NCBI GenBank assembly: GCA_021044545.1
Contig: CP087990.1
Coordinates: 1,674,001-1,738,000 of the forward strand
DNA from: Comamonadaceae bacterium M7527
GTDB lineage: Bacteria; Pseudomonadota; Gammaproteobacteria; Burkholderiales; Burkholderiaceae_C
DNA: 64,000 nucleotides
Direction of reading: 5' to 3'
Position 1 is the first letter of the stretch; every line of letters starts with the position of its first letter. Positions 36,823 to 45,434 of the stretch are shown here, piece after piece. The notes beneath the pieces were generated by a model. That model did not search any database. It saw only the letters and a list, made by a program, of their open reading frames with translations, and was not told the DNA's origin. The position numbers and the translations under genes are program-made.

Positions 36823-37657
36823 GCGGCACGCTGCGCTGATTGGCTTTGGGCAAGTGCGCCACAAGCGCTCAAGGCCAAGCCCACACGCCTTTGTGTACCG
36901 TAACTTTTTCATTTGGCTCAACATGCGCAGCTTGCCCAAACAGGGCGTAACTGCGCTACCACGCAACCGCTGGAGTGCTTTGTCATTTTTTGACAAAGAC
37001 CACGGCGAAGGGGGCGACAACGCACTGGCGTGGCTAGACGCGCTGCTGGATGCCAACGGGCTAGGGCATTGCAAGGGTGACGCTTGGCTGCACACCTACC
37101 CGCGCGTGTGGGGCTACACCTTTAAACCTGTGAGCTTTTGGTATTGCCACGATGAGGCAGGGCAACTTGGCGCCGTGGTGGCTGAAGTCAACAACACCTT
37201 TGGCGAGCGCCACGTGTATGTGCTGCCCCATGCGCAGTTGGGCGCGCCCATAGTGGCAGGCAAAGCCTTTCATGTGTCGCCGTTTTGCGAAGTACGCGGC
37301 GAATACCAATTCACCTTCATGCACCGCAACAGCGCACTGAGTGACCACCATCCCAGCCACACCGTGGCACGCATTGCCTACGACGACCAAGCCATTAGCG
37401 CGCAACGCACGCCCACCTTGCTCACCAGCGTCAGTGGTCAGCTGCAGCCGCTGGTTGGCGCTAGCAGACGACGGGCCTTGTGGCGCTACCCGCTAATGAC
37501 CCTGGCCGTTATGGCGCGTATTCACCTGCAGGCGTTTGCGCTGTGGCGCAAGCGTGTACCATTTTTCTACAAACCCACGCCACCCGCCGTTGCCGTGACC
37601 CAGGCGCGACCTAACAACAAACAAAACCAAAGCCCCCAGCAAAGCGCACACACATGA
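36815..37657 (+). CDS. DUF1365 family protein
   Basis: A 280-residue protein of DUF1365, with the family blocks H-A-F-V-Y-R-N-F-F-I-W-L, V-W-G-Y-T-F-K-P-V-S-F-W-Y-C-H and F-H-V-S-P-F-C-E-V-R-G-E-Y-Q-F. Function unknown, but genes of this family sit almost always beside an amine-oxidase-like gene and a Cfa-type methyltransferase, as here. The ATG at 36815 overlaps the preceding stop, and its own stop overlaps the next ATG, so it is translationally coupled on both sides. A weak hydrophobic segment near residues 228-246 may anchor it. Confidence 0.85.
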   Translation: MPERHAALIGFGQVRHKRSRPSPHAFVYRNFFIWLNMRSLPKQGVTALPRNRWSALSFFDKDHGEGGDNALAWLDALLDANGLGHCKGDAWLHTYPRVWGYTFKPVSFWYCHDEAGQLGAVVAEVNNTFGERHVYVLPHAQLGAPIVAGKAFHVSPFCEVRGEYQFTFMHRNSALSDHHPSHTVARIAYDDQAISAQRTPTLLTSVSGQLQPLVGASRRRALWRYPLMTLAVMARIHLQAFALWRKRVPFFYKPTPPAVAVTQARPNNKQNQSPQQSAHT

Positions 37658-38898
37658 CCACTTGCTTGAATTCAACCACCCACTCAACCATCCCGGCGCA
37701 AGCGCCACGCGCGGCCAAACAGGTGTTCAAACTGCTGCAGCGTATGACGCACGGACAGCTCAGCATCACATTGCCAGACCAGTCACAGCTGCACTTTGGC
37801 GTGGGCACGGGCACGCATGCCTACATACAGCTGAACAACTGGCACATGTTCAGCGCCGCGCTCAAAAGCGGCGACATTGGTTTTGCCGAAACCTTTATTG
37901 CCCAAGACTGGGACACCCCCAACCTGACCCAATTGCTGCAGGTCTTGCTGCAAAACCGCAAGTCGCTAGACGACGCTATTTTTGGCAACTGGCTAGGGCG
38001 CTTTTACTACCAGGTGCGCCACTGGATGCGACGCAATACCGAGGCCAATAGTCGCAAAAACATACATGCCCATTACGACTTGGGCAACGACTTTTACAAG
38101 CTGTGGTTAGACCCCAGCATGAACTACTCCAGCGCCTTGTTTGAACAGCCTGGTCAAACGCTGACCCAAGCACAAAACGCCAAAGTGCGCCGCGCACTCA
38201 ACATGGCTGGCGTTACATCAGGCTCGCGGGTTTTGGAAATTGGCTGCGGCTGGGGCGCATTGGCTGACATGGGCGCCAACGAGTTTGACGCCGAAGTGGT
38301 TGGCCTGACCCTGTCACACGAGCAACTGGCATGGGCCCATGCGCGCCTGGCACAAACGCCCAACGCCAGTAAAGCTGACTTGCGCTTGCAAGATTACCGC
38401 AGCCCAGATGTCACTACCAACAACGCAGGCGAGCACCAGCTGTACGACGCCGTGTGCTCTATTGAAATGATAGAAGCCGTGGGCCAGGCCTATTGGCCAA
38501 CCTATTTCCAAACAATGGCCAAGTCGTTGCGACCTGGCGGTAAAGCCTGCATACAAGCCATAGTGATAGACGACAACCTGTTTGACCGCTACATACAAGG
38601 CACGGACTTTATTCAACAATACGTGTTCCCCGGCGGCTGCTTGCCTAGCCCCGCCAAGTTCAAAGAGCAAGCGCAAGCTGCTGGTTTGGAGGTGGTTGAC
38701 AGCTTTGCCTTTGGCCAAGACTACGCCTCAACATTGGCTGCGTGGCATGCCGCATTTGTGCAACAAGAAGACGTGCGCAAACTGGGCTTTGACACCGCGT
38801 TCATACGCACATGGTCTTTTTACCTGTGCTACTGCGAAGCAGCTTTTTTAGAAGGCAATACCGATGTCATGCAATTCACATTGCGCTTGCCCAACTAA
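37654..38898 (+). CDS. Cyclopropane-fatty-acyl-phospholipid synthase-family methyltransferase
   Basis: A 414-residue SAM-dependent enzyme of the Cfa family, which modifies double bonds of membrane phospholipid acyl chains. Seen are H-Y-D-L-G-N-D-F-Y (140-148), the SAM motif V-L-E-I-G-C-G-W-G-A-L (193-203) and the S-I-E-M-I-E-A-V-G segment. In this cluster type the product may be a methylated or furan fatty acid rather than a cyclopropane, so I do not call it cfa. The ATG overlaps the DUF1365 stop (ATGA); its 3' end overlaps the next gene by 35 bases. Confidence 0.88.
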   Translation: MTTCLNSTTHSTIPAQAPRAAKQVFKLLQRMTHGQLSITLPDQSQLHFGVGTGTHAYIQLNNWHMFSAALKSGDIGFAETFIAQDWDTPNLTQLLQVLLQNRKSLDDAIFGNWLGRFYYQVRHWMRRNTEANSRKNIHAHYDLGNDFYKLWLDPSMNYSSALFEQPGQTLTQAQNAKVRRALNMAGVTSGSRVLEIGCGWGALADMGANEFDAEVVGLTLSHEQLAWAHARLAQTPNASKADLRLQDYRSPDVTTNNAGEHQLYDAVCSIEMIEAVGQAYWPTYFQTMAKSLRPGGKACIQAIVIDDNLFDRYIQGTDFIQQYVFPGGCLPSPAKFKEQAQAAGLEVVDSFAFGQDYASTLAAWHAAFVQQEDVRKLGFDTAFIRTWSFYLCYCEAAFLEGNTDVMQFTLRLPN

Positions 38899-39494
38899 AG
38901 GCGGCAAGTTCGCACCGTGTCACGTGGCACTCGGGCGCGTGGCCTTGGCCAGCGCGTTTGCGCTCGCCGCTTATCTGGCCTACCCGCACGCCGCACAAGC
39001 TGCTACGCCCCAAGACACTGTCATCACCAGCATGGCCGAACGCAACGGCGTAGCCGCGGACTTCAAGGTACAAGGCCAAGGGCGCTTGCGCTTTTTAGGT
39101 CTGCATGTGTACGACGCCAAGTTGTGGGCAAGCCAAACCATTACCACCGCCAACTACACAACAACGCCCCTGGCCCTGGCGCTGACTTACGGGCGCAGCC
39201 TGTACGGCAAACTCATTGCCGAGCGTTCGCTCAAGGAAATGCGTGGTGTCACCGCGGCAAGCGATGCAAGCAGCCGCCTGGCTTGACGCCATGACCAGAC
39301 TGTTCCCGGATGTTCAGGAAGGCGATCAGCTTACAGGCGTTTACCAACCCGGCCAGCGCGCTGTATTTTGGCTGAACGGCAAGCGCTTGGGGGAAGTCGA
39401 CGACCCCGCTTTTGCGCCTGCATTCTTTGGCATTTGGCTGGACGAGAAAAGCTCGGAACCAAGCTTGCGCAATCAGCTCTTAGGCATGCCGTGA
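38864..39494 (+). CDS. Chalcone-isomerase-like exported protein (frameshifted)
   Basis: A protein of about 209 residues with an N-terminal hydrophobic signal (about residues 24-45, ending A-Q-A-A-T) and a chalcone-isomerase-like fold: V-Q-G-Q-G-R-L-R-F-L-G-L-H-V-Y-D-A-K-L-W and L-F-P-D-V-Q-E-G-D-Q-L. The frame breaks near 39266-39272; dropping one A in GATGCAAGCAGCC gives D-A-A-A-A-W-L-D-A-M and a continuous product. Members of this bacterial family are lipid-binding or of unknown function and recur beside Cfa-like genes. Overlaps the Cfa-like gene at its start and the MFS gene (GTGA) at its end. Confidence 0.8.
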
Positions 39495-40810
39495 GTGCTG
39501 CGCACGACTGGCGTCAAGCCAGTGCCTACGGCTTTATGGCGGCACCTTTAGCGTTTGCTGCGTTGCCGTTGTATGTGCTGTTTCCACAGTTTTATGCCGC
39601 CGAACTTGGCGTCTCTCTTGCCGCCTTGGGCGCATTGCTGTTACTGGTACGTGCACTGGACGCTGTCACCGACCCACTGATTGGCCGCTTGCTAGACAAG
39701 CACTTGCGCACCCACAACCTCATGCGCGTTGCGCTAGGCGGCACTGCCGTGCTGGTATTGGGATTTTGGGCTGTATTCAGCGCGCAAACGCACTGGAGCA
39801 GCCAGCAGCTGCTGTTATGGGCAGGCGTCATGCTAACGCTTTGTACTGCCGCATACAGCCTACTGACACTTGCACTGCAAACATGGGTTAGCCGCATACA
39901 GGAAAGCGCTGAGACCGCGCAAGTGCAACGCACACTCATCGCGTGGCGCGAAGGCTTTGGTTTGCTGGGCGTGGTCATTGGTGCCAGCTTGCCAGCAATC
40001 GCAGGCTTACAGGCCACCACAGTGGCGCTGCTGGCCTTGGTCGTGCTGGCGCTGGCGGGCTGGTACCGGGTTCAGCACCAACTCCCGCTGCAAGAAGTGG
40101 CAACCAATGCGCCGCCAAACGCTGCGACACAGCGCCACTTGCTGGTGCTTGCCGATGCGCCTGTACAGCGCCCTGCATTTTTCAAGCAGCTCATGGCAGT
40201 GCATGTCATCAACGGCATGGCCAGCGCCATACCAGCCACCTTGGTGCTGTTTTTTGTGCAAGACCGCTTGCGAGCACCTGCCGGCAGTGAGGGCTTTTTT
40301 TTGCTGCTTTATTTCGCCGCCGCAGGCGCGGGCATGCCGCTGTGGCAACGCGCTATGGCCACGTTTGGCTTGGTCAAGTCCTGGGGCATTGCCATGCTGA
40401 TGGCCACCGCCGCATTTGCCATAACAGCGACTTTGGGCGAGGGTGATGCCTTGTGGTTTGCGCTGGTATGTCTGGGCAGCGGTATGGCTTTGGGGGCGGA
40501 TCTGTGCATACCGCAGGCCATGCTTGCACAATGGCTTAACAGGCCGTTTGGCGTTACCGAGCAAGGCACTCGCAAGGACGGTCAGTACTTTGGCTGGTGG
40601 AACGTGGTGAGCAAAGGCAATCTGGCCTTGGCTGCGGGCGTGTCACTGCCGCTGCTGGGTTGGCTTGGCTATGTACCCGGCACCAGTGACAACACTGAAG
40701 CTTTGGCTTGGGTTTACGGTGCACTGCCCTGCGTCTTGAAAATCATCGCCGCCACTGCGCTGTGGCACTACTGGCTGAAAGGACTCACTCATGCAAACTC
40801 GCACGCTTAA
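39491..40810 (+). CDS. MFS transporter (GPH-like)
   Basis: A 439-residue major facilitator with about twelve hydrophobic segments. The R-A-L-D-A-V-T-D-P-L-I-G-R-L-L-D-K loop between helices 2 and 3 is the conserved element of the GPH/MFS_2 branch. I chose GTG 39491, which overlaps the preceding stop as GTGA; longer in-frame readings belong to the upstream gene. The cargo is unknown; in this operon it could flip or export a lipid or lipid precursor, which is inference from neighbours. Confidence 0.83.
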   Translation: MSAAHDWRQASAYGFMAAPLAFAALPLYVLFPQFYAAELGVSLAALGALLLLVRALDAVTDPLIGRLLDKHLRTHNLMRVALGGTAVLVLGFWAVFSAQTHWSSQQLLLWAGVMLTLCTAAYSLLTLALQTWVSRIQESAETAQVQRTLIAWREGFGLLGVVIGASLPAIAGLQATTVALLALVVLALAGWYRVQHQLPLQEVATNAPPNAATQRHLLVLADAPVQRPAFFKQLMAVHVINGMASAIPATLVLFFVQDRLRAPAGSEGFFLLLYFAAAGAGMPLWQRAMATFGLVKSWGIAMLMATAAFAITATLGEGDALWFALVCLGSGMALGADLCIPQAMLAQWLNRPFGVTEQGTRKDGQYFGWWNVVSKGNLALAAGVSLPLLGWLGYVPGTSDNTEALAWVYGALPCVLKIIAATALWHYWLKGLTHANSHA

Positions 40811-41378
40811 CAACCCCTCACTCACCGTGAGTCAACGCATGGTCTACAGCTTTAAGCTGCTGATGCTGGCTTGTCTGGTGGCGCTGCTAAGCGCTTGCAG
40901 CACAGCCAATATCAACGACTACGCAGACACGCAACCCAAGCTGGACTTGCGCACCTACTTCAACGGACCTGTCATGGCCTACGGCATGTTCCAGGACCGA
41001 AGCGGCCAAGTGGTCAAACGATTTGAAGTCGCCATGACAGGTACCTGGCAAGGCAATAGCGGCGTGCTCGACGAATTGTTTACCTACGATGACGGCACAA
41101 CTGAGCGCCGCGTCTGGCGTTTAACCCAGCATAGCGACGGGCGCGTCACCGGCAGTGCTGACGACGTGGTGGGCGAAGCCAGTGGCGCGGTGCGCGGCTA
41201 CGCCATGCAGTGGCAATACACCCTGCAGCTACCCGTAGACGGCACCGTGTACGAAATGGCCATGGACGACTGGATGTACTTGCTCAACGAACGCATCATG
41301 ATCAACCGCACGGCCATGTCCAAGTTCGGCATCCACCTGGGCGAGGTCACACTCACTTTCATTAAACCTGCGCCTTGA
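40791..41378 (+). CDS. DUF3833 family lipoprotein
   Basis: A 195-residue protein of DUF3833. An N-terminal hydrophobic stretch ends in L-L-S-A-C, a lipobox, followed by a lipocalin-like beta-rich body with Y-F-N-G-P-V-M-A-Y-G-M-F-Q-D-R-S-G. It is probably tethered to a membrane and could bind a lipid. An AGGA site lies eight bases before ATG 40791; a start at ATG 40839 would give a shorter, cleaner signal. Overlaps the MFS gene by 20 bases. Confidence 0.82.
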   Translation: MQTRTLNNPSLTVSQRMVYSFKLLMLACLVALLSACSTANINDYADTQPKLDLRTYFNGPVMAYGMFQDRSGQVVKRFEVAMTGTWQGNSGVLDELFTYDDGTTERRVWRLTQHSDGRVTGSADDVVGEASGAVRGYAMQWQYTLQLPVDGTVYEMAMDDWMYLLNERIMINRTAMSKFGIHLGEVTLTFIKPAP

Positions 41379-41389
41379 GGCCTTACGTG

Positions 41390-42196
41390 ATGTCTACGCT
41401 TTTTAAACCCATGAACCCGCCAATAACCGACTGGCGCCACAAGGTGGTGTGGGTTGTTGGCGGCTCAACGGGTATTGGTGAGGCGGTAGCCAACGCGTTG
41501 GTCGCACGCGGGGCGCACGTGGTTGTATCCGCCAGATCCGTCGCCCCCCTGGAGGCGTTTGTCGCACAACATGGCCAGGCCCATGCCACTGCAATTGCAC
41601 TGGACGCCACCGATGCACCCGCTTGCGAGCAGGCCGCCCAGCGCATTTGGCAGCAGCTTGGCCACGTCGACATGGTGTTGTTTGCAGCAGGCACTTACCA
41701 GGCTCTGCGCGCCACGGCGTTTGACCTCAACGTCATGACGCAACACTTGCAAGTGAATGTGCAGGCCGCCTACAACGTGCTGGCAGCCGTGTTGCCCAGG
41801 CTGCAGGAACAGGGCCTTCAACAGCGTGGCGGACACATCAGCCTCATCAGCAGCGTGGCGGGCTGGAGTGGCTTGCCCAATTCCCTGGCTTATGGGCCCA
41901 CCAAAGCAGCACTGACACATTTGGGTGAAGTGTTGTATCTGGACCTCGCCAGAACCGGCTTGGGCGTAAGTGTCATACACCCGGGCTTTGTGGCCACGCC
42001 ACTGACAGCACAAAACAACTTTCATATGCCCGCGCTCATTACGCCTGAAGTGGCCGCGCAGGCCATGCTCAAAGGCTGGGCACAGGGTGCGTTTGACATC
42101 CACTACCCCAAGCGGTTTACGCGCTGGCTCAAGCTGATACAACTGCTACCGCACCGCTTGGCACAAGCGCTTATTCTGAAAGCCACCAAGCTATGA
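41390..42196 (+). CDS. Short-chain dehydrogenase/reductase
   Basis: A 268-residue SDR with the cofactor motif V-V-G-G-S-T-G-I-G (residues 22-30), the S-S-V-A-G-W region, and the catalytic Y-G-P-T-K (Y-x-x-x-K). An NAD(P)H-dependent ketone or alcohol conversion is likely, probably on an acyl intermediate given the operon, but the substrate is not known. I chose ATG 41390 with GAGG upstream; TTG 41375 and ATG 41411 are in frame. Its stop overlaps the following ATG (ATGA). Confidence 0.87.
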   Translation: MSTLFKPMNPPITDWRHKVVWVVGGSTGIGEAVANALVARGAHVVVSARSVAPLEAFVAQHGQAHATAIALDATDAPACEQAAQRIWQQLGHVDMVLFAAGTYQALRATAFDLNVMTQHLQVNVQAAYNVLAAVLPRLQEQGLQQRGGHISLISSVAGWSGLPNSLAYGPTKAALTHLGEVLYLDLARTGLGVSVIHPGFVATPLTAQNNFHMPALITPEVAAQAMLKGWAQGAFDIHYPKRFTRWLKLIQLLPHRLAQALILKATKL

Positions 42197-42660
42197 GCAA
42201 GGCCACCCGCTACGCCCATTTGCAGGCGCCCACGCGCAACGCCATAAACTGGTTTGAGCAATTACAGCAGGCTGATGTCGCACACATGGGCCAACTGTAC
42301 GACGCCAACACCTACTTCAAAGACCCGTTCAATGAAGTGCACCAAGTGAGTGACGTGCAAGCCATTTTTGAGCACATGTTCCAGCGCTTGAATGAACCCA
42401 GGTTTGTGGTGACCAACGCCTTAGACCACCACGATGAAAACGGTCTGGCTTGCATGTTGACCTGGGAGTTTCAGTTTTCGGTCAAGGCAGACAAAGCCGC
42501 CAAGCCGTGGGTTATTTTGGGCGCCTCACATCTGCGCTTTAACGAGCAAGGGCTGATCAACCACCACCGTGACTATTGGGATGCGGCAGAGGAGTTGTAC
42601 GAGCGCATTCCGGTACTGGGCGCATTGATGCGCTGGCTCAAGCGCCAGGCCACACGCTGA
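42193..42660 (+). CDS. NTF2/SnoaL-like protein
   Basis: A 155-residue protein of the cystatin-like NTF2 fold (SnoaL-like). Typical blocks are W-F-E-Q-L-Q-Q-A-D-V, Y-F-K-D-P-F-N-E-V and H-R-D-Y-W-D-A-A-E-E-L-Y. It may be a small ligand-binding or isomerase protein acting with the SDR, to which it is coupled. Last gene of the eight-gene operon; the GST behind it is in the opposite direction. Confidence 0.8.
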   Translation: MSKATRYAHLQAPTRNAINWFEQLQQADVAHMGQLYDANTYFKDPFNEVHQVSDVQAIFEHMFQRLNEPRFVVTNALDHHDENGLACMLTWEFQFSVKADKAAKPWVILGASHLRFNEQGLINHHRDYWDAAEELYERIPVLGALMRWLKRQATR

Positions 42661-42668
42661 CAACCCCA

Positions 42669-43286
42669 TTACTGGGGCGGTAGCGTATCCATAAAGCTTT
42701 GGCGCAGCTGCAGCTTGGCCAGTAGCCTGTCCAGGTTGGGGTGGCGTGCACGCCAGTCCAGCGCAGGAAAGCGAAAATCCAGATAGCCCAAGGCGCAGCC
42801 CACAGACACATCGGACAGGCTGTAGGTGTTACCGCTGCAGTAGGGCTTGTCACCCAGACCCGTACTCATGGCCGCCAAGGACTTGTCGATTTTGTCCATT
42901 TGCCTGTCTATCCAGGCCTGGCTGCGCTCGCCTTCTGCACGCCCAGGCCAGGTGGCTTCAAGTCTGGCCAAAATAGCGGCGTCAAGCACGCCGTCGGCCA
43001 AGGCTTCCCATGTTTTGCACTCGGCGCGCTCGCGACCGCTGGCAGGTATCAAGCGGCCAACTGGCGACAACGCGTCCAGGTACTCAACAATCACACGTGA
43101 GTCAAAAACGGCTTCGCCGCCCTCCATCACCAAGCACGGCACCTTGCCCAGCGGGTTGGCTTGGGCGATGGATGTTTGCGCATGCCACACATCTTCTTCG
43201 ACAAAGCCGTAATCGAGTTTTTTGTCAATCATCACCACGCGTACTTTGCGTACATAAGGGCTGGTGAGCGAACCGATGATTTTCAT
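42669..43286 (-). CDS. Glutathione S-transferase
   Basis: A 205-residue cytosolic GST. The N-terminal thioredoxin-like domain starts M-K-I-I-G-S-L-T-S-P-Y-V-R-K-V-R-V, the usual G-site opening, with the N-P-L-G-K-V-P-C-L loop and E-A-V-F-D-S-R-V-I (cis-Pro and Ser contacts to glutathione). The C-terminal helical domain follows. Substrate unknown. Converges on the NTF2-like gene (eight bases) and is divergent from purB. Confidence 0.88.
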   Translation of the reverse strand: MKIIGSLTSPYVRKVRVVMIDKKLDYGFVEEDVWHAQTSIAQANPLGKVPCLVMEGGEAVFDSRVIVEYLDALSPVGRLIPASGRERAECKTWEALADGVLDAAILARLEATWPGRAEGERSQAWIDRQMDKIDKSLAAMSTGLGDKPYCSGNTYSLSDVSVGCALGYLDFRFPALDWRARHPNLDRLLAKLQLRQSFMDTLPPQ

Positions 43287-43409
43287 ATGGGACAGAGTAG
43301 ATAAGAGTGCTGCAGATTCTAGCGGCTAAAAATAGCCCACACGTACAATCAGAGCATTCCCAACACTGCTGACGTGAGCCTGAATAAAGGGCTCGATTTA
43401 CATCTATTT

Positions 43410-44834
43410 ATGACCACCGCACCCACCAACGCCTCAATCACCGCCCTGTCTCCGCTTGACGGGCGCTACAACGCCAAACTAGCCGCCTTGCGCCCCATCA
43501 TGAGCGAGCACGGCTACATGCACAAACGGGTGCAAGTTGAGGTGACGTGGTTTATCGCACTCACGCAAGCCCGTCTTGAACAATGCCCCGCCTTGTCCAG
43601 CGCTGCAACAAGGCATTTGTGGCAACTGGTCAGCGGCTATACCGAGGCAGACACCAGCGCCATCAAGCTCATAGAGCGTGAAACAAACCACGACGTCAAG
43701 GCCGTGGAGTACTGGATTAAACGCTCGTTCGCCAAAGAGGGCGTCGCACCCGAGGTACAACAAGAGCTGGCCGCTGCCGCTGAATTTGTGCACTTTGCAT
43801 GCACCAGCGAAGACATCAACAACACCAGCCACGCGTTGCAAATAAAAGCGGCGCGAGAACAAGTGCTGTTGCCACTGATTGGTGACATCTGCGCCAAACT
43901 GCAAGACATGGCCACGCTATACGCCAGCGTGCCCATGCTCAGCCGCACACACGGCCAAACTGCAAGCCCAACCACAGTGGGTAAAGAAGTAGCCAACGTG
44001 TTGGTGAGGCTGCAACGCGCCACCAAATGCATTGAAAACGTGGCCATCATGGCCAAAATGAACGGCGCTGTGGGCAACTACAACGCTCACCTCAGCGCAT
44101 GGCCAGACGTAGACTGGGAAGCCTTCGCCAAGCGTGTGGTCGAAGCGCCAGAGCCCGCTGGCTTGGGGCTTAGCTTTCAAGACTACAGCATTCAAATCGA
44201 ACCACATGACTACATGGCAGAGCTGTTTGACGCGATGGCACGCACCAACACCATACTCATTGACTGGTCACGCGACGTATGGGGTTATGTGAGCCTGGGC
44301 TACTTCAAGCAACGCTTAAAAGACGGTGAAATTGGCTCATCCACCATGCCGCACAAGGTCAACCCCATTGACTTTGAGAACGCAGAAGGCAATCTTGGCT
44401 TGGCCAACGCGCTGCTGCGCCACTTGAGCGAGAAGCTGCCTATTTCACGCTGGCAACGAGACCTCACCGACAGCACAGTGCTGCGCAACATTGGCGTGGC
44501 CTTTGGCTACACCACGCTGGCTTACCAGTCGCTACTTAACGGCTTGAACAAACTAGAGCTCAACGAGGAAGCCCTGGCGGCAGACCTGGACAACGCCTGG
44601 GAAGTGTTGGCCGAGCCTATTCAAACCGTGATGCGCCGCTACGCCATTGAAGGCGCTTACGAGCAACTCAAAGCTGTCACACGCGGTAAAACAGTCACCC
44701 GCGAGGCTTTGCATGGTCTTATTCAGACGTTGGCGATTCCACAAGTCGACAAAGACAGGTTGCTGGCCATGACGCCTGCTACCTACGTGGGCAAGGCTGC
44801 CGAGTTGGCGCTGCGTGTGGGTAAGGCGAATTAA
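43410..44834 (+). CDS. purB: Adenylosuccinate lyase
   Basis: Splits SAICAR and adenylosuccinate in purine synthesis, so it works with purE, purK and purC in this window. The 474-residue protein has L-S-P-L-D-G-R-Y near the start, T-S-E-D-I-N-N-T-S-H with the catalytic-site histidine, and the lyase signature G-S-S-T-M-P-H-K-V-N-P. ATG 43410 fits the family start; an in-frame upstream start at 43374 is not supported. Last residues K-A-A-E-L-A-L-R-V-G are typical. Confidence 0.97.
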   Translation: MTTAPTNASITALSPLDGRYNAKLAALRPIMSEHGYMHKRVQVEVTWFIALTQARLEQCPALSSAATRHLWQLVSGYTEADTSAIKLIERETNHDVKAVEYWIKRSFAKEGVAPEVQQELAAAAEFVHFACTSEDINNTSHALQIKAAREQVLLPLIGDICAKLQDMATLYASVPMLSRTHGQTASPTTVGKEVANVLVRLQRATKCIENVAIMAKMNGAVGNYNAHLSAWPDVDWEAFAKRVVEAPEPAGLGLSFQDYSIQIEPHDYMAELFDAMARTNTILIDWSRDVWGYVSLGYFKQRLKDGEIGSSTMPHKVNPIDFENAEGNLGLANALLRHLSEKLPISRWQRDLTDSTVLRNIGVAFGYTTLAYQSLLNGLNKLELNEEALAADLDNAWEVLAEPIQTVMRRYAIEGAYEQLKAVTRGKTVTREALHGLIQTLAIPQVDKDRLLAMTPATYVGKAAELALRVGKAN

Positions 44835-44880
44835 AAAACGGGTTCAGAAGATTGTTAAGCCCTGAGCAAGCCTTGGATCT

Positions 44881-45309
44881 TTATCCCTGGGCTTGTTCTG
44901 ACTTTCGCTCCAGCGCGCGCTCGCTGTAACGGTTAAAGCGCCATGCCTCGTCTTCACGTGTGATACGTCGCCAAACAACACGCTTTTCACCGGCCGTCAT
45001 TTCTGGCCAAAACTGTACCTCGTCAAAGGTGCGTCCACAGCCCTTGCACAAATCATCACCTTGGCTGGTAGAGCAAATGGCAATGCACGGCGTGTCTGGC
45101 AGGCTATCAACCCACTGCACCCAAGCATCCAACGCTGGCTTGGGCATGCTGTCTTCATCGGCTTCTGTCTCGCCGTAGTACACCAGCAAGGCATATACCT
45201 CGGCCAGGTGGCGCAGCGGCTGACACAGCGTTACACCGTCGGGCGAGGGAGAAACCCGTCGCCAGTAGTTGATTGCAGACTCAATGTCGGTGATGTGTAT
45301 AGCGGCCAT
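44881..45309 (-). CDS. DUF3717-DUF1289 fusion protein
   Basis: A 142-residue protein. The first half (about 1-70, I-T-D-I-E-S-A-I-N-Y-W-R-R) looks like DUF3717. The second is a DUF1289 domain: P-C-I-A-I-C-S, then D-D-L-C-K-G-C-G-R-T-F-D-E-V. The four cysteines suggest a metal-binding fold. Both domains are of unknown function. The start at ATG 45309 lies just past a terminator hairpin for the M48 gene, so it needs its own promoter or read-through. Confidence 0.72.
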   Translation of the reverse strand: MAAIHITDIESAINYWRRVSPSPDGVTLCQPLRHLAEVYALLVYYGETEADEDSMPKPALDAWVQWVDSLPDTPCIAICSTSQGDDLCKGCGRTFDEVQFWPEMTAGEKRVVWRRITREDEAWRFNRYSERALERKSEQAQG

Positions 45310-45316
45310 AAAAAGC

Positions 45317-45340
45317 AAAAACGCCGTGTCATTACGGCGT
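45317..45340 (-). terminator. Rho-independent terminator after the M48 peptidase gene
   Basis: Minus strand: ACGCCGT (45340-45334) pairs with ACGGCGT (45327-45321) around AATGAC, then a T-run (45321-45317). It lies 95 bases past the peptidase stop. Confidence 0.75.
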
Positions 45341-45434
45341 GCCCCAATTCTAGTGGCATGACAGAAAGTGTCGGTACATCAAGGCTATGACCGCACAGGT
45401 CACTCGCCTACTATTGGGGCGCGCGGCAATGCCT

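Noticed and set aside
38864..39494. Reading the chalcone-isomerase-like region as two separate genes
   Set aside because: The first frame stops and the second begins within one conserved domain, and only the joined product has the expected length; one gene with an indel is simpler.
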